The position numbers and the translations under genes are program-made. The notes under the pieces are model-generated. The model was given only the letters and a program-made list of their open reading frames with translations. It did not search any database and was not told the origin of the DNA. From positions 1-12,214 of the forward strand of contig CAKUSI010000087.1 of the NCBI GenBank assembly GCA_934678955.1: a stretch of 12,214 bases of DNA. The letters run 5' to 3'. This DNA is from an uncultured Austwickia sp. (GTDB lineage: Bacteria; Actinomycetota; Actinomycetes; Actinomycetales; Dermatophilaceae). This document shows, one piece after another, positions 5,028 through 12,214 of the stretch (positions are counted from its first letter, which is position 1; each line of letters begins with the position of its first letter).

Positions 5028-6815
5028 CTAGCCCTCGGGCGTCAAGGTCCCCACCGGCGAGGTGGGTGAGGGCGGCGCCGGCGGTGACGGCGTGACCGTG
5101 ACCGTCTGAGTGACGGTCGGGATCGGGGTGGGGCGCACGGCCACGACCACCGCGCGCACCGTCGTGCCCTGCGGGACCGAGACACCCGAGTACTCGTGCT
5201 GGATCACCGTGCCCGGCGCTCCGCCAGAGTTCACGACGCTGACCTGCATGCGCAGGCCGAGCTTGGTCAACGTCGCCAGGGCCTCCGACTGGGCGACGCC
5301 GACCAGGTTCGGGACCCGTACCTTGCCGGTGCTGATGCGCACGGTGACCGTCGAACCTTCCTGGACCATGGCGTCCTTGGCCGGGTCGGTCGACACGACG
5401 GCGTCGGCGCCGAGCTCATAGCTGTCGACGAGCTCCCAACTCACCTGGAGTCCGCGGCTGTCCAGCTTGGCGGCAGCCTCGTCGCGGTGGAAACCGAAGA
5501 GGTCGGGCACCTGGACGGTCCCGGGGCCGGAGGACACGTCCAGCAGCACGCGACTGCCCGACGGGGCCTCGCGGCCCCCGTCGGGGGACTGCTGGACGAC
5601 GACGTCGCGCGCCGCGCGGTTGGAGACGTAGCGCAGGTCGGAGCCGAAGCCGGCGTTCGACAGTTCCCCCTGGGCCACTTGGAGCGGCTTGTTGCGCACG
5701 TCGGGGACGGTCACACCCGGCGCGGAACCCAACCGGCCTTGGGCCGCGAGCACCCCGACCGTCACGAGCACCAGCGCCAGCAGGACCACGAGCGCGGTCA
5801 CGACCCGGCGTCGGGACCGGCGCGCCGTGATCGGGGGGAACGAGCTGGTCACCTCATCCGCTCGGGCGGGTGGCGCCACCGGCGGCGGGGGAGCGGGAGG
5901 ATGCGGTTCCTGCACGTCCTCGCTCGGCAGGACGGACAAGGTGGCCTCGCTGGGGCGCTTGCCGGAGGCCACCGCCTCCAGGTCGGCGGCGAACTCGCCG
6001 GCGCTGTGGTACCGCGCGTCGGGCTCTTTGGCCAGCGCCCGCAGGGTCACCGCGTCCAGGTCCTGGGGCAGCTGCGAGCGGTAGGTGGACGGCGCCTCGG
6101 GCGGAGTACCGACGTGTTGGTAGGCGATGGCGAGCGGGCTGTCACCCAGGAAGGGCGGGCGCCCGGTGAGCAGTTCATACAGCACGCAGCCGGCGGCGTA
6201 GATGTCCGTGCGGGCGTCGATCGGCTGGCCCTGCGCCTGCTCGGGGGAGAGGTATTGGGCGGTGCCTACGACGACGGCGGTGTTGGTCAGGGTTGCGGCC
6301 GTGTCCGCGATCGCCCGGGCGATCCCGAAGTCCGTGAGCTTCACCGCCCCGGTCGAGGACACCATGACGTTGGCGGGCTTGATGTCGCGGTGCACGATGC
6401 CGTGCGCGTGTGAGTAGCCGAGCGCTCGCAGGGTGGCGGCCATGACACGGGCCGCCTCGGCCGGCTCCAGCGGGCCGCCGCGCTCGTGCAGGAGTTCGCG
6501 CAGGGTGTGGCCGCGCACGTACTCCATCACGATGAACGGCACCGCAAGGTCGGCGCCGCCCAGCTCGGTCGTCGTGTCCTCCCCGGAGTCGTAGACGGCC
6601 ACGATCGAGGGGTGATTCAGTCCGGCGGCCGACTTCGCCTCCCGGCGAAACCTGGTCAGGAACGCGTTGTCGCGCGCGAGATCGGCGCGCAGGACCTTGA
6701 TGGCCACCTCGCGGTTGAGTCGCGCGTCCCAGCCTGCGTGGACCTCGGCCATACCGCCACGCCCGATGAGCCGGCCGACCTTGTATCGGCCGACCAGCAC
6801 GCGTTGCGTCTCCAC
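5028..6815 (-). CDS. pknB: Transmembrane Ser/Thr protein kinase PknB with three PASTA domains
   Basis: 595 residues from a GTG (6815-6813) with AGGG 8 nt upstream. PknB phosphorylates cell-wall and division proteins (in M. tuberculosis CwlM, FhaA and others) and senses muropeptides or lipid II through its outer domains. Order: kinase domain (about 11-280) with the glycine loop (18-23), Lys40, HRDIKPAN (142-149), DFG (162-164), an activation loop with Thr175, Thr177 and Thr179, and SPE (190-192); a Pro-rich juxtamembrane segment (300-330); a membrane helix (338-357); then three PASTA repeats (about 367-430, 433-497, 498-560) and a Pro/Thr-rich tail. M. tuberculosis PknB has four PASTA domains, so one is missing here. 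It is the last gene of the minus-strand cluster. A 98-nt gap follows pknA, so it may have its own promoter. Confidence 0.96.
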   Translation of the reverse strand: METQRVLVGRYKVGRLIGRGGMAEVHAGWDARLNREVAIKVLRADLARDNAFLTRFRREAKSAAGLNHPSIVAVYDSGEDTTTELGGADLAVPFIVMEYVRGHTLRELLHERGGPLEPAEAARVMAATLRALGYSHAHGIVHRDIKPANVMVSSTGAVKLTDFGIARAIADTAATLTNTAVVVGTAQYLSPEQAQGQPIDARTDIYAAGCVLYELLTGRPPFLGDSPLAIAYQHVGTPPEAPSTYRSQLPQDLDAVTLRALAKEPDARYHSAGEFAADLEAVASGKRPSEATLSVLPSEDVQEPHPPAPPPPVAPPARADEVTSSFPPITARRSRRRVVTALVVLLALVLVTVGVLAAQGRLGSAPGVTVPDVRNKPLQVAQGELSNAGFGSDLRYVSNRAARDVVVQQSPDGGREAPSGSRVLLDVSSGPGTVQVPDLFGFHRDEAAAKLDSRGLQVSWELVDSYELGADAVVSTDPAKDAMVQEGSTVTVRISTGKVRVPNLVGVAQSEALATLTKLGLRMQVSVVNSGGAPGTVIQHEYSGVSVPQGTTVRAVVVAVRPTPIPTVTQTVTVTPSPPAPPSPTSPVGTLTPEG

Positions 6816-6913
6816 CGGAATTGCCCTATCCCTTCCCGTATCGACGTCCGTGTTCTGACGTGGGATTCCTCAGGCACTGCCTTGCGGCCGGGTTCCGCCT
6901 CCAGGGTCGCAGG

Positions 6914-8374
6914 TCAGGTGGTGCCGGGTGTGGCGACGGGGCCGGTGGGCGGCGCGACGGTCGTCGACGGCGTCGTGTCCGGTGTCGGCGTCGGCGTGGT
7001 GGCGGGCGGCGGGGTCTGGGTGGGGGTCTCCGTGGTCGTGGGTGATTCCCGACCCCGGGAGACCTGCAGCGTGATTGTCTCGTTGGTCGGCACCGACCCG
7101 TAGGGCTGGATGTCCACGATGGAGCCGGCGGCCTGGTCACTGTCGACAGTCTCTCGCCGGAAGGCGGAGTAGCCCAGGCCTCGCAGGGCGGTCTCCACGG
7201 CGTCCGCGTTGCGGCCGATGTAGATGGACCGGTCGATGGTCGGCGCCCGCGTCGTGGTCGTGCCGGTCGTGGTCGTCGCCGGCGAGGTGACGGGGGTCGT
7301 GGGCGCGGGGTCGGAGCCGCCGAGCACGTTCGTGAACTGCAGGACCGCCCACAGAGCCAGCAGCACGAGCGCCCCCAGGGCCACCCTCACCCAGACCGCG
7401 ACCCCCTTGCGTTCGGGATCGCCTGAGACCGCACCGGTATGGGTCGCCGGTGACGCCCCGGCGTGGGCGTGCGCGCTCGGCGAGGTGAGTCGCTGGGTCG
7501 CTGCGGCCTCGCCCATGACCCGGGTGGGGTCGAAGCCCGGCGGGACGGCGGCCGCGGCGGCGGCCGGGCCGCCCTTCATCGCGCCGGCCAGCGCCTTCGC
7601 GCTCACTGGGCGCTGGTCCGGCTCCTTCGCCAGGCAGCTCATGATCACTGCGGCCATGGGCCCCGGGACGCTGCTCGGCAGTTCCGGCGGGGGTTTGTGC
7701 ACATGCGCCATCGCGGTGGCCACGGGCGACCCGTCGTCGAAGGGCCGGCGTCCGGTGAGCAGTTCGTGGGCCACGACGCCCAGCGAATAGATGTCGGACT
7801 TGGGGCTGACCGGCCGGCCCATCGCCTGCTCCGGCGAGATGTATTGGGCGGTCCCCATCACTTCGCCGGTGCGCGTCATCGGTGCGGCGTCGGTGGCCCG
7901 CGCGATCCCGAAGTCGGTGAGCTTTACGACCCCGTCCGGGCGAACCATGATGTTCGCGGGCTTCACGTCCCGGTGGATGACGCCCGCCTCGTGCGCCGCC
8001 TGCAGCGCCTCCGCGCACTGCCCGACGACCATCGCGGTGCGCCGCGGAGACTGCGGCCCCTCATCGCGGATGATCGCCGACAGCGGCTCCCCCTCGACGA
8101 ACTCCATGACCAGCCAGGACGCCCCGTCGGTCTCGCCGTAGTCGTAGACCGTGGCGATGTTGGGGTGGCTCAACAGGGCGGTGTGCCGGGCCTCCTCGCG
8201 AAAACGCTCCTCGAAGCCCGGCTGGGTCGCCAGGGCCGGCGACAGCAGCTTGATCGCGACGGTGCGTCCGAGCACCTTGTCGGTCGCCTTCCACACCTCG
8301 CCCATGCCGCCGACGGCGATGAGCTCGTCGAGGGTGTACCGGTTTCCGTAGACGGTGCCGGGCTCCATCGTCAT
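6914..8374 (-). CDS. pknA: Transmembrane Ser/Thr protein kinase PknA with a PASTA-like domain
   Basis: 486 residues; the ATG (8374-8372) overlaps the pbpA stop by 4 nt (ATGA). Its own ribosome binding site is weak (GAAGG, 13 nt away), so translation probably depends on coupling. The kinase domain (about 13-268) shows IAVGGMGEVW (19-28; Ala replaces the first Gly of the loop, as I recall for other PknA proteins), Lys42, HRDVKPAN (134-141), DFG (154-156), activation-loop Thr167 and Thr169 (MTRTGEVMGTAQY) and SPE (180-182). An Ala- and His-rich linker, a membrane helix (about 325-347) and a Thr/Pro-rich spacer follow. Residues 377-440 look like a PASTA domain (RNADAVETALRGLGY...GSVPTNETITLQVSRG). 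A Thr/Pro tail ends the protein. M. tuberculosis PknA has no PASTA domain. It acts with PknB in controlling growth and division. Confidence 0.95.
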   Translation of the reverse strand: MTMEPGTVYGNRYTLDELIAVGGMGEVWKATDKVLGRTVAIKLLSPALATQPGFEERFREEARHTALLSHPNIATVYDYGETDGASWLVMEFVEGEPLSAIIRDEGPQSPRRTAMVVGQCAEALQAAHEAGVIHRDVKPANIMVRPDGVVKLTDFGIARATDAAPMTRTGEVMGTAQYISPEQAMGRPVSPKSDIYSLGVVAHELLTGRRPFDDGSPVATAMAHVHKPPPELPSSVPGPMAAVIMSCLAKEPDQRPVSAKALAGAMKGGPAAAAAAVPPGFDPTRVMGEAAATQRLTSPSAHAHAGASPATHTGAVSGDPERKGVAVWVRVALGALVLLALWAVLQFTNVLGGSDPAPTTPVTSPATTTTGTTTTRAPTIDRSIYIGRNADAVETALRGLGYSAFRRETVDSDQAAGSIVDIQPYGSVPTNETITLQVSRGRESPTTTETPTQTPPPATTPTPTPDTTPSTTVAPPTGPVATPGTT

Positions 8375-9840
8375 GGGTTGATCACTGCCTTCATCACTTG
8401 CTGGGCGAGGGGGGCGGCGTTGAACGAGCCGCCGGGGGCTGGGGCGGGCAACCCGCCGTCCTCGACGACGACCGCCACGGCGATCTTGGGGTCGTCGGCG
8501 GGGGCGAACGAGATGAACCACGCGTGGGGGGCCAGGTCGCGGCCCTGGGCGTCGGTGCCGTGCTCGGCGGTGCCCGACTTCCCGGCGACCCGGACCCCGG
8601 GCAGGGCCGCGGCGACCCCCGTGCCGCCCGACTCGGTCACCGTCGTCATCATCCGGGTGAGCGCCGCGGCCACGTCGGGGGAGACGGCCCGGGAGAGCTC
8701 CACGGGCCGGGTCTGGTCGAGGATCTCCAGGCCGGAGTCGCGGGTCTGTTTCACGAGGTAGGGGCGCATGACCACGCCGCGGTTCGCGACGCCGGCGGCC
8801 ACCATCGCCATCTGCAGGGGGGTGACCCGCACGTCCTGCTGTCCGATGGCGGTGAACGCCTCCTGCGGCTTGCCGGGCATCGGCCCGAGCGAGCTCGGGG
8901 TCACGGGCAGCGGGACGGTCAGCGGCTGGGCGAACCCGAACTTCGCCGCCTGATCGGTCAGCGCCTGCGCGCCCAGGTCCATCCCGAGCTGGCCGAACGC
9001 CGTGTTGCACGAGATCTGCAGCGCCCGGGTCATGTCGAGGGTGCCGTTGTCGCAGGGAGCGCGCCAGTCGTTGCGCAGCGTCACGGTGGTGCCGGGCATC
9101 GACAGGTTCGCCGTGCCGGTGAGCGAGCTGTGCTCGTCGTACTGCCCGCTGCTCAGCGCCGCGGCCGCCGTCACCACCTTCATCGTCGACCCGGCCGGGT
9201 AGAGGTCGCCGGTGATCGCCCGGTTCACCATCGGCTTGGCCGGGTCGTCGTTCAGGGAGGTCCAGGCCCGTTGCGCCGCCGCCGCATCGTGGGTCGAGAT
9301 CGTGTTGGGGTCGTACTGCGGCGACGACGTCATAGCGAGGATCGCGCCGGTGCGCGGGTCCAGGGCCACGATCGCGCCCTTGCGGGTCCCGAGCGCCTGC
9401 GCGGCCGCCTGCTGCACCCTTGGGTCGATGGTCAACTCGATGTTGACCCCGGTCGGCTGCTTGCCGGTGAGGAGGTCGCCGAGCCGCCGGTAGAACAACG
9501 AGTCCGACTGCCCGGACAACAGGTCGTTCTCGGCCAGCTCGAGCCCGCCGGCGCCATACGAGAAGGAGAACCATCCCGTCAGGTGCCCGTACCGTTTCCC
9601 GGAGGGATAGGTGCGGATGTATGCCAGCTCGCCCTCGGTCTTCTCCGAGCGGGCGATCTGAGTCTGGTCGACGAGGATGGCGCCCCGCTCCTGCTCGTAG
9701 GCGGAGAGCAGCGTCCGAGAGTTGCCGGGGGCGTTGCGCAGGGACCGGGAGTCCGCGAACTGGACCCACGAGGAGAAGGCGAGCAGCAGCGCGAACATGG
9801 CTGCGACGAGCAAGGTCAACCGGCGGATGGGGGAGTTCAC
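8371..9840 (-). CDS. pbpA: Class B penicillin-binding protein PbpA (peptidoglycan transpeptidase)
   Basis: 489 residues; the GTG (9840-9838) overlaps the rodA stop by 4 nt and has GAGG 5 nt upstream. It cross-links peptidoglycan stem peptides at the outer membrane face as the partner of the SEDS protein encoded just before it. Seen: a short cytoplasmic end, one membrane anchor (about 8-26), an N-terminal non-catalytic domain (30-150) and the transpeptidase domain with STMK (Ser218 nucleophile, Lys221), SCN (277-279) and KSGT (421-424). Cys263 and Cys278 flank the active-site region and could form a disulfide; this is inferred. Length and motif spacing agree with M. tuberculosis PbpA, which is needed for division and is regulated by PknB phosphorylation. 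Confidence 0.97.
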   Translation of the reverse strand: MNSPIRRLTLLVAAMFALLLAFSSWVQFADSRSLRNAPGNSRTLLSAYEQERGAILVDQTQIARSEKTEGELAYIRTYPSGKRYGHLTGWFSFSYGAGGLELAENDLLSGQSDSLFYRRLGDLLTGKQPTGVNIELTIDPRVQQAAAQALGTRKGAIVALDPRTGAILAMTSSPQYDPNTISTHDAAAAQRAWTSLNDDPAKPMVNRAITGDLYPAGSTMKVVTAAAALSSGQYDEHSSLTGTANLSMPGTTVTLRNDWRAPCDNGTLDMTRALQISCNTAFGQLGMDLGAQALTDQAAKFGFAQPLTVPLPVTPSSLGPMPGKPQEAFTAIGQQDVRVTPLQMAMVAAGVANRGVVMRPYLVKQTRDSGLEILDQTRPVELSRAVSPDVAAALTRMMTTVTESGGTGVAAALPGVRVAGKSGTAEHGTDAQGRDLAPHAWFISFAPADDPKIAVAVVVEDGGLPAPAPGGSFNAAPLAQQVMKAVINP

Positions 9841-11213
9841 GTCGGCCTCACCACCTGCGTCGGCGCGTCCGCGTCGGGGGAGGGCTCGTCGGGATCCGGC
9901 AGCGGCCGGCGCGCGTGGTCGCTGATCCGCAGCAGGATCGCCACGATGGTCCAGTTCGCGAGCAGCGACGATCCGCCCGCGGACAGGAACGGGGTCGTGA
10001 GTCCGGTGAGGGGGACGACCCGCAGGACGCCGCCCACGATCGTGAAGACCTGGAGGGCCATCGTGAAGCTCAAGCCGACGGCGAGCAGCTTGCCGAAGCC
10101 GGCCCGGGTGCCGAGGGCGGTCCGCAGGCCGCGCTCGATCAGCAGCGCGTAGAGCACGATGATCGCGAACAGGCCGACCAGCCCGAGCTCCTCCCCAAGG
10201 GCGGCGATGATGAAGTCGCTCTCGGCCAGCGGCGTGATCTGGGGGCGGCCCTGCCCGAGGCCCGTCCCGAGCATCCCGCCCGCGCCGAGGCCCATGAGGC
10301 CCTGGCGCAGCTGGTAGCTCGCGTCGAAGTTCTCCGCGGCCCACGGGTCGAGCCAGATGTGCACCCGCCGCTGGAAGTGCGCGAAGAGCAAGAACGCGAC
10401 CCAGGCGGCCCCGACGAAGAGCGCCATGCCGATCGCGACCCAGCTGCGCCGCTCCGTCGCGACGTACAGCATCGCCACGAACAGGCCGAAGAACAGCAGC
10501 GAGGTCCCGAGGTCCCGCTCCAGGACGAGGACGAGAACGGCGAACCCCCAGGCGATGAGGATCGGGCCGAGATCCCGCGCGCGCGGCAACCGCCAGCCGA
10601 GGATCTCCCGACCGGCGATCGACAGCGCGTCGCGGGTCTGGACCAGGTAACCGGCGAAGAAGATCGTCAGCAGGATCTTGGCGACCTCGCCCGGCTGGAA
10701 GGACAGGCCGGCGAGCTCGATCCAAATCCGGGAGCCGCCGGACTCCTTGCCGATCAGGGGCAACAGCGGGAGCAGGAGGGCGAGGATCCCCGCCGCCATC
10801 GCGGTGTACGTGTAGCGCTGCAGGATGCGATGGTCGCGCAGGAACACGAGCACGGCCGCGGCGACCACCATCGACAGCCCGGCCCACAGGATCTGTCGCG
10901 GCGCCGATCCGGCCTGCGAGCCGGCGGCGACGTCGAGGCGGTGGATCATCACGATGCCGAGCCCGTTGAGCAGGGTGGCGATGGGCAGCATGAAGGGATC
11001 GGCGTAGGACGCGCGCCAGCGCAGCACCAGGTGGAAGCCCACCGCGAAGACGAGCAGCCAGGCCCCCTGGGTGAGGATGTCGACCGGCACGGCGCCGTCG
11101 GCGGCCAGCCCCACGTTGAGGTAGGCGAGCAGCACGATCCCCACCGCGAAGAGCAGCAGGGCGAGCTCGACGCCGCGCCGGGGGCGGGGACGGAAGGTGC
11201 TGACCGTGCTCAT
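9837..11213 (-). CDS. rodA: SEDS family peptidoglycan glycosyltransferase RodA/FtsW
   Basis: 458 residues from an ATG (11213-11211) with GGGGA 6 nt upstream. SEDS proteins polymerise lipid II into glycan strands together with a class B PBP, here PbpA. About ten membrane helices are visible between residues 14 and 430. Family motifs: FQPGEVAKI (172-180), LERDLGTSL (231-239), the catalytic Asp in RVHIWLDPW (Asp289), GLGQGRPQITPLAESDFI (318-335), GEELG (340-344) and PFLSAGGSS (408-416). The C-terminus is a Pro/Asp-rich cytoplasmic tail (437-458). The start codon overlaps the stop of a 28-codon ORF (ATGA, 11210-11213), and the stop overlaps pbpA. RodA is preferred over FtsW because of its position beside pbpA and the PknAB genes; the family alone does not decide this. 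Confidence 0.95.
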   Translation of the reverse strand: MSTVSTFRPRPRRGVELALLLFAVGIVLLAYLNVGLAADGAVPVDILTQGAWLLVFAVGFHLVLRWRASYADPFMLPIATLLNGLGIVMIHRLDVAAGSQAGSAPRQILWAGLSMVVAAAVLVFLRDHRILQRYTYTAMAAGILALLLPLLPLIGKESGGSRIWIELAGLSFQPGEVAKILLTIFFAGYLVQTRDALSIAGREILGWRLPRARDLGPILIAWGFAVLVLVLERDLGTSLLFFGLFVAMLYVATERRSWVAIGMALFVGAAWVAFLLFAHFQRRVHIWLDPWAAENFDASYQLRQGLMGLGAGGMLGTGLGQGRPQITPLAESDFIIAALGEELGLVGLFAIIVLYALLIERGLRTALGTRAGFGKLLAVGLSFTMALQVFTIVGGVLRVVPLTGLTTPFLSAGGSSLLANWTIVAILLRISDHARRPLPDPDEPSPDADAPTQVVRPT

Positions 11214-11296
11214 GTCATTTCCCCGCGCTCGTCGGACTCCGACCGTTGGGACAGCGCGCGCCGCACCTTCCGTACGCGTCCTTCCTCGCCGCTCAT
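11210..11296 (-). CDS. Possible 28-residue coupled small ORF between pstP and rodA
   Basis: ATG at 11296-11294 overlaps the TGA that ends the membrane-domain frame of pstP (11295-11293), and its own TGA (11212-11210) overlaps the rodA ATG; both junctions read ATGA. The peptide begins MSGEEGRVRKVRRALSQ and is basic, then acidic, with no membrane segment. By hand count 22 of 28 codons end in G or C, somewhat below neighbouring genes. It could be a coupling ORF carrying ribosomes from pstP to rodA, or simply an artefact of few stop codons in GC-rich DNA. The same frame is open upstream through the pstP coding region, which weakens the case. No homologue is known to me. Confidence 0.3.
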   Translation of the reverse strand: MSGEEGRVRKVRRALSQRSESDERGEMT

Positions 11297-12214
11297 GTCG
11301 TCGCCGTCCCGCACGCCACGCCCTGCGCCCGCTTCGCGCGGCAGTCCTGCGCGTCGCGCCGGATCTCCGCGAGCTTGTCCTTCGCCTGCTGGTCGTCCGT
11401 CGGCCGGATCTGGCCGTCGAGGCGGTCCCGCCACATCTGGGGCAGATCCCCGACCTCGATGTCGGTGACCTCCTGGACCTCGCCGAGCTTCCACGGTCCG
11501 AGAGTCTGGGGCACGCCGCGGTAGAGCGCGACCTGGCCCCCGCTCTGGCCCACGTACAGCTGGGTCTGGCTCCAGCGCCACCCGCCGTACGACGCCAGGG
11601 CGAGCGCTCCGACGAGCACGATCGCGACCAGCAGCCCCCGAAGCCAGCGCCGCCTCCTCCGGGGCGGCGTCGTAGCCGATGGCCTGGCGGGTGAGCGCCG
11701 CGGCCTTCTCGGCCGGCGACTGCGGGAGGGCGGCCGTCTGGCCGGCTCGAGGCGGTTCCGCGGCCGCGCCCACGATGACCGGCTGGGTGGAGACGTCCTC
11801 CGAGAGGGCGACGATGTCGCCGATCACGCAGGTCACGTTGTCGGGGGCGCCGCCGCGCAGGGCCAGGTCGATCAGCCGTTTCGTCGTCTCGCGGGGGTCC
11901 AGCCCCATCCTGACGACCTCGCCGATCGTGTCCGAGGCGACGTAGTCCGAGAGACCGTCGGAGCAGATCAGGTACCGGTCGCCGACCCTCGCCTCCCGCA
12001 TCGCCAGATCCGGCTCGTCCTCCGGCCCGCCGGTGAGCACCCGGGTGACCAGGGAGCGCTGCGGGTGGTGCTCGGCGTCGGACTGCGTGATCCGCCCGGA
12101 GTCGACCAGGCTCTGGACGTAGCTGTGATCTTTGGTGATCTGGGTGAACGCCTCCCCCCGGAGCAGGTAGGCGCGGCTGTCGCCGATGTGGACGAGCGCC
12201 AGCCCGTGCGCTCC
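11293..12214 (-). CDS. pstP: PP2C-type Ser/Thr protein phosphatase PstP, partial 5' end and apparent frameshift
   Basis: The opposing phosphatase of PknA/PknB. The gene enters from the right edge in the frame beginning at 12214. It shows PP2C metal-binding motifs: GDSRAY (about 12184-12167), a DHSYVQSLVDSGRIT segment, SDGLSDYV and GAPDNVTCVI. After SPAEKAAALTRQAIGYDAA the family-like sequence moves by one base: the membrane helix preceded by five Arg (RRRRRWLRG, then LLVAIVLVGALALA) and the outer domain (YVGQSGGQVALYRGV, PQMWRD, ending CGTATT) lie in another frame, ending at 11293. The switch fits one extra C in the C4 run at 11664-11661. Without it, translation would continue in a frame rich in Ala, Arg and Gly with poor third-position GC to 11210, giving a protein without a membrane anchor. 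The N-terminal part of the phosphatase domain lies outside the window. Confidence 0.85.
11659..11668 (-). other. pstP: Apparent frameshift point in pstP
   Basis: On the minus strand the sequence reads GCC GCC CCG GAG in the phosphatase frame. Removing one C gives GCC GCC CGG AGG, leading directly into the polybasic anchor and membrane helix. Third-position GC is high in the first frame up to here and high in the second frame after it, placing the switch within a few codons of this run. The cause may be a sequencing or assembly error, a true mutation, or less likely slippage. Confidence 0.75.

Noticed and set aside
6816..6913. Promoter in the pknA-pknB gap
   Set aside because: A 98-nt gap makes a pknB promoter plausible, but I could not find a convincing -35/-10 pair.
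6914..9769. A 951-residue frame joining pbpA DNA with pknA
   Set aside because: Only the part from 8374 downwards is kinase sequence; the upstream part is an out-of-frame reading of pbpA.
8371..10887. An 838-residue frame extending pbpA into rodA DNA
   Set aside because: The part above 9840 is an out-of-frame reading of rodA; the GTG at 9840 with GAGG upstream and a GTGA overlap gives the normal PbpA length.
5028..12214. A wholly new signalling system
   Set aside because: The kinase, phosphatase, SEDS and PBP genes match the well-known actinobacterial pstP-rodA-pbpA-pknA-pknB cluster in content and order.

Overview
The window is high-GC DNA (by eye about 70% G+C, with strong G/C preference at third codon positions and frequent GTG starts). 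It comes from an actinomycete chromosome. Gene content and order match the conserved actinobacterial cell-wall and cell-division neighbourhood known from Mycobacterium tuberculosis (ppiA, crgA, trpG/pabA, then pknB-pknA-pbpA-rodA-pstP on the opposite strand). In that species and its relatives this block lies within a few tens of kb of oriC. A class E sortase, a three-PASTA PknB and a PASTA-bearing PknA suggest a Micrococcales-like lineage rather than a mycobacterium, but this is a tentative reading. I see no mobile elements, CRISPR arrays, tRNAs or rRNAs.

Layout. 1-727 (-): 5' part of a small membrane-anchored protein resembling the DUF5324-type proteins next to ppiA. 728-951: divergent promoter region with a near-perfect operator-like dyad. 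952-2439 (+): ppiA (cyclophilin) and a rhomboid protease with an N-terminal zinc-binding region, separated by overlapping inverted repeats at the ppiA stop. 2440-2863: the only long gene-free stretch, holding a 23-bp tandem repeat, a lower-GC segment, two DnaA boxes and a second 23-bp-period direct repeat. 2864-4985 (+): crgA, a class E sortase, a 62-residue membrane protein and pabA/trpG. 5028-12214 (-): pstP (5' end outside the window), rodA, pbpA, pknA and pknB, transcribed towards pabA.

How the genes work together. RodA (SEDS glycosyltransferase) and PbpA (class B transpeptidase) form a peptidoglycan synthase pair. PknA and PknB are transmembrane Ser/Thr kinases whose outer PASTA domains are expected to sense peptidoglycan or lipid II, and PstP is the opposing phosphatase. 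CrgA is a divisome membrane protein that contacts FtsZ and PBPs. The sortase attaches surface proteins to the same wall. Four-base stop/start overlaps couple rodA-pbpA and pbpA-pknA, and the small membrane gene to pabA.

Notable points. As given, pstP is interrupted by an apparent one-base frameshift at a C4 run just before its transmembrane segment. A 28-codon ORF fits exactly between pstP and rodA with ATGA overlaps at both ends. The rhomboid-crgA gap has an origin-like or DnaA-responsive layout. The gene cluster itself is a known system, so I found no wholly new pathway; the novelty candidates lie in the intergenic DNA and at the pstP/rodA junction.
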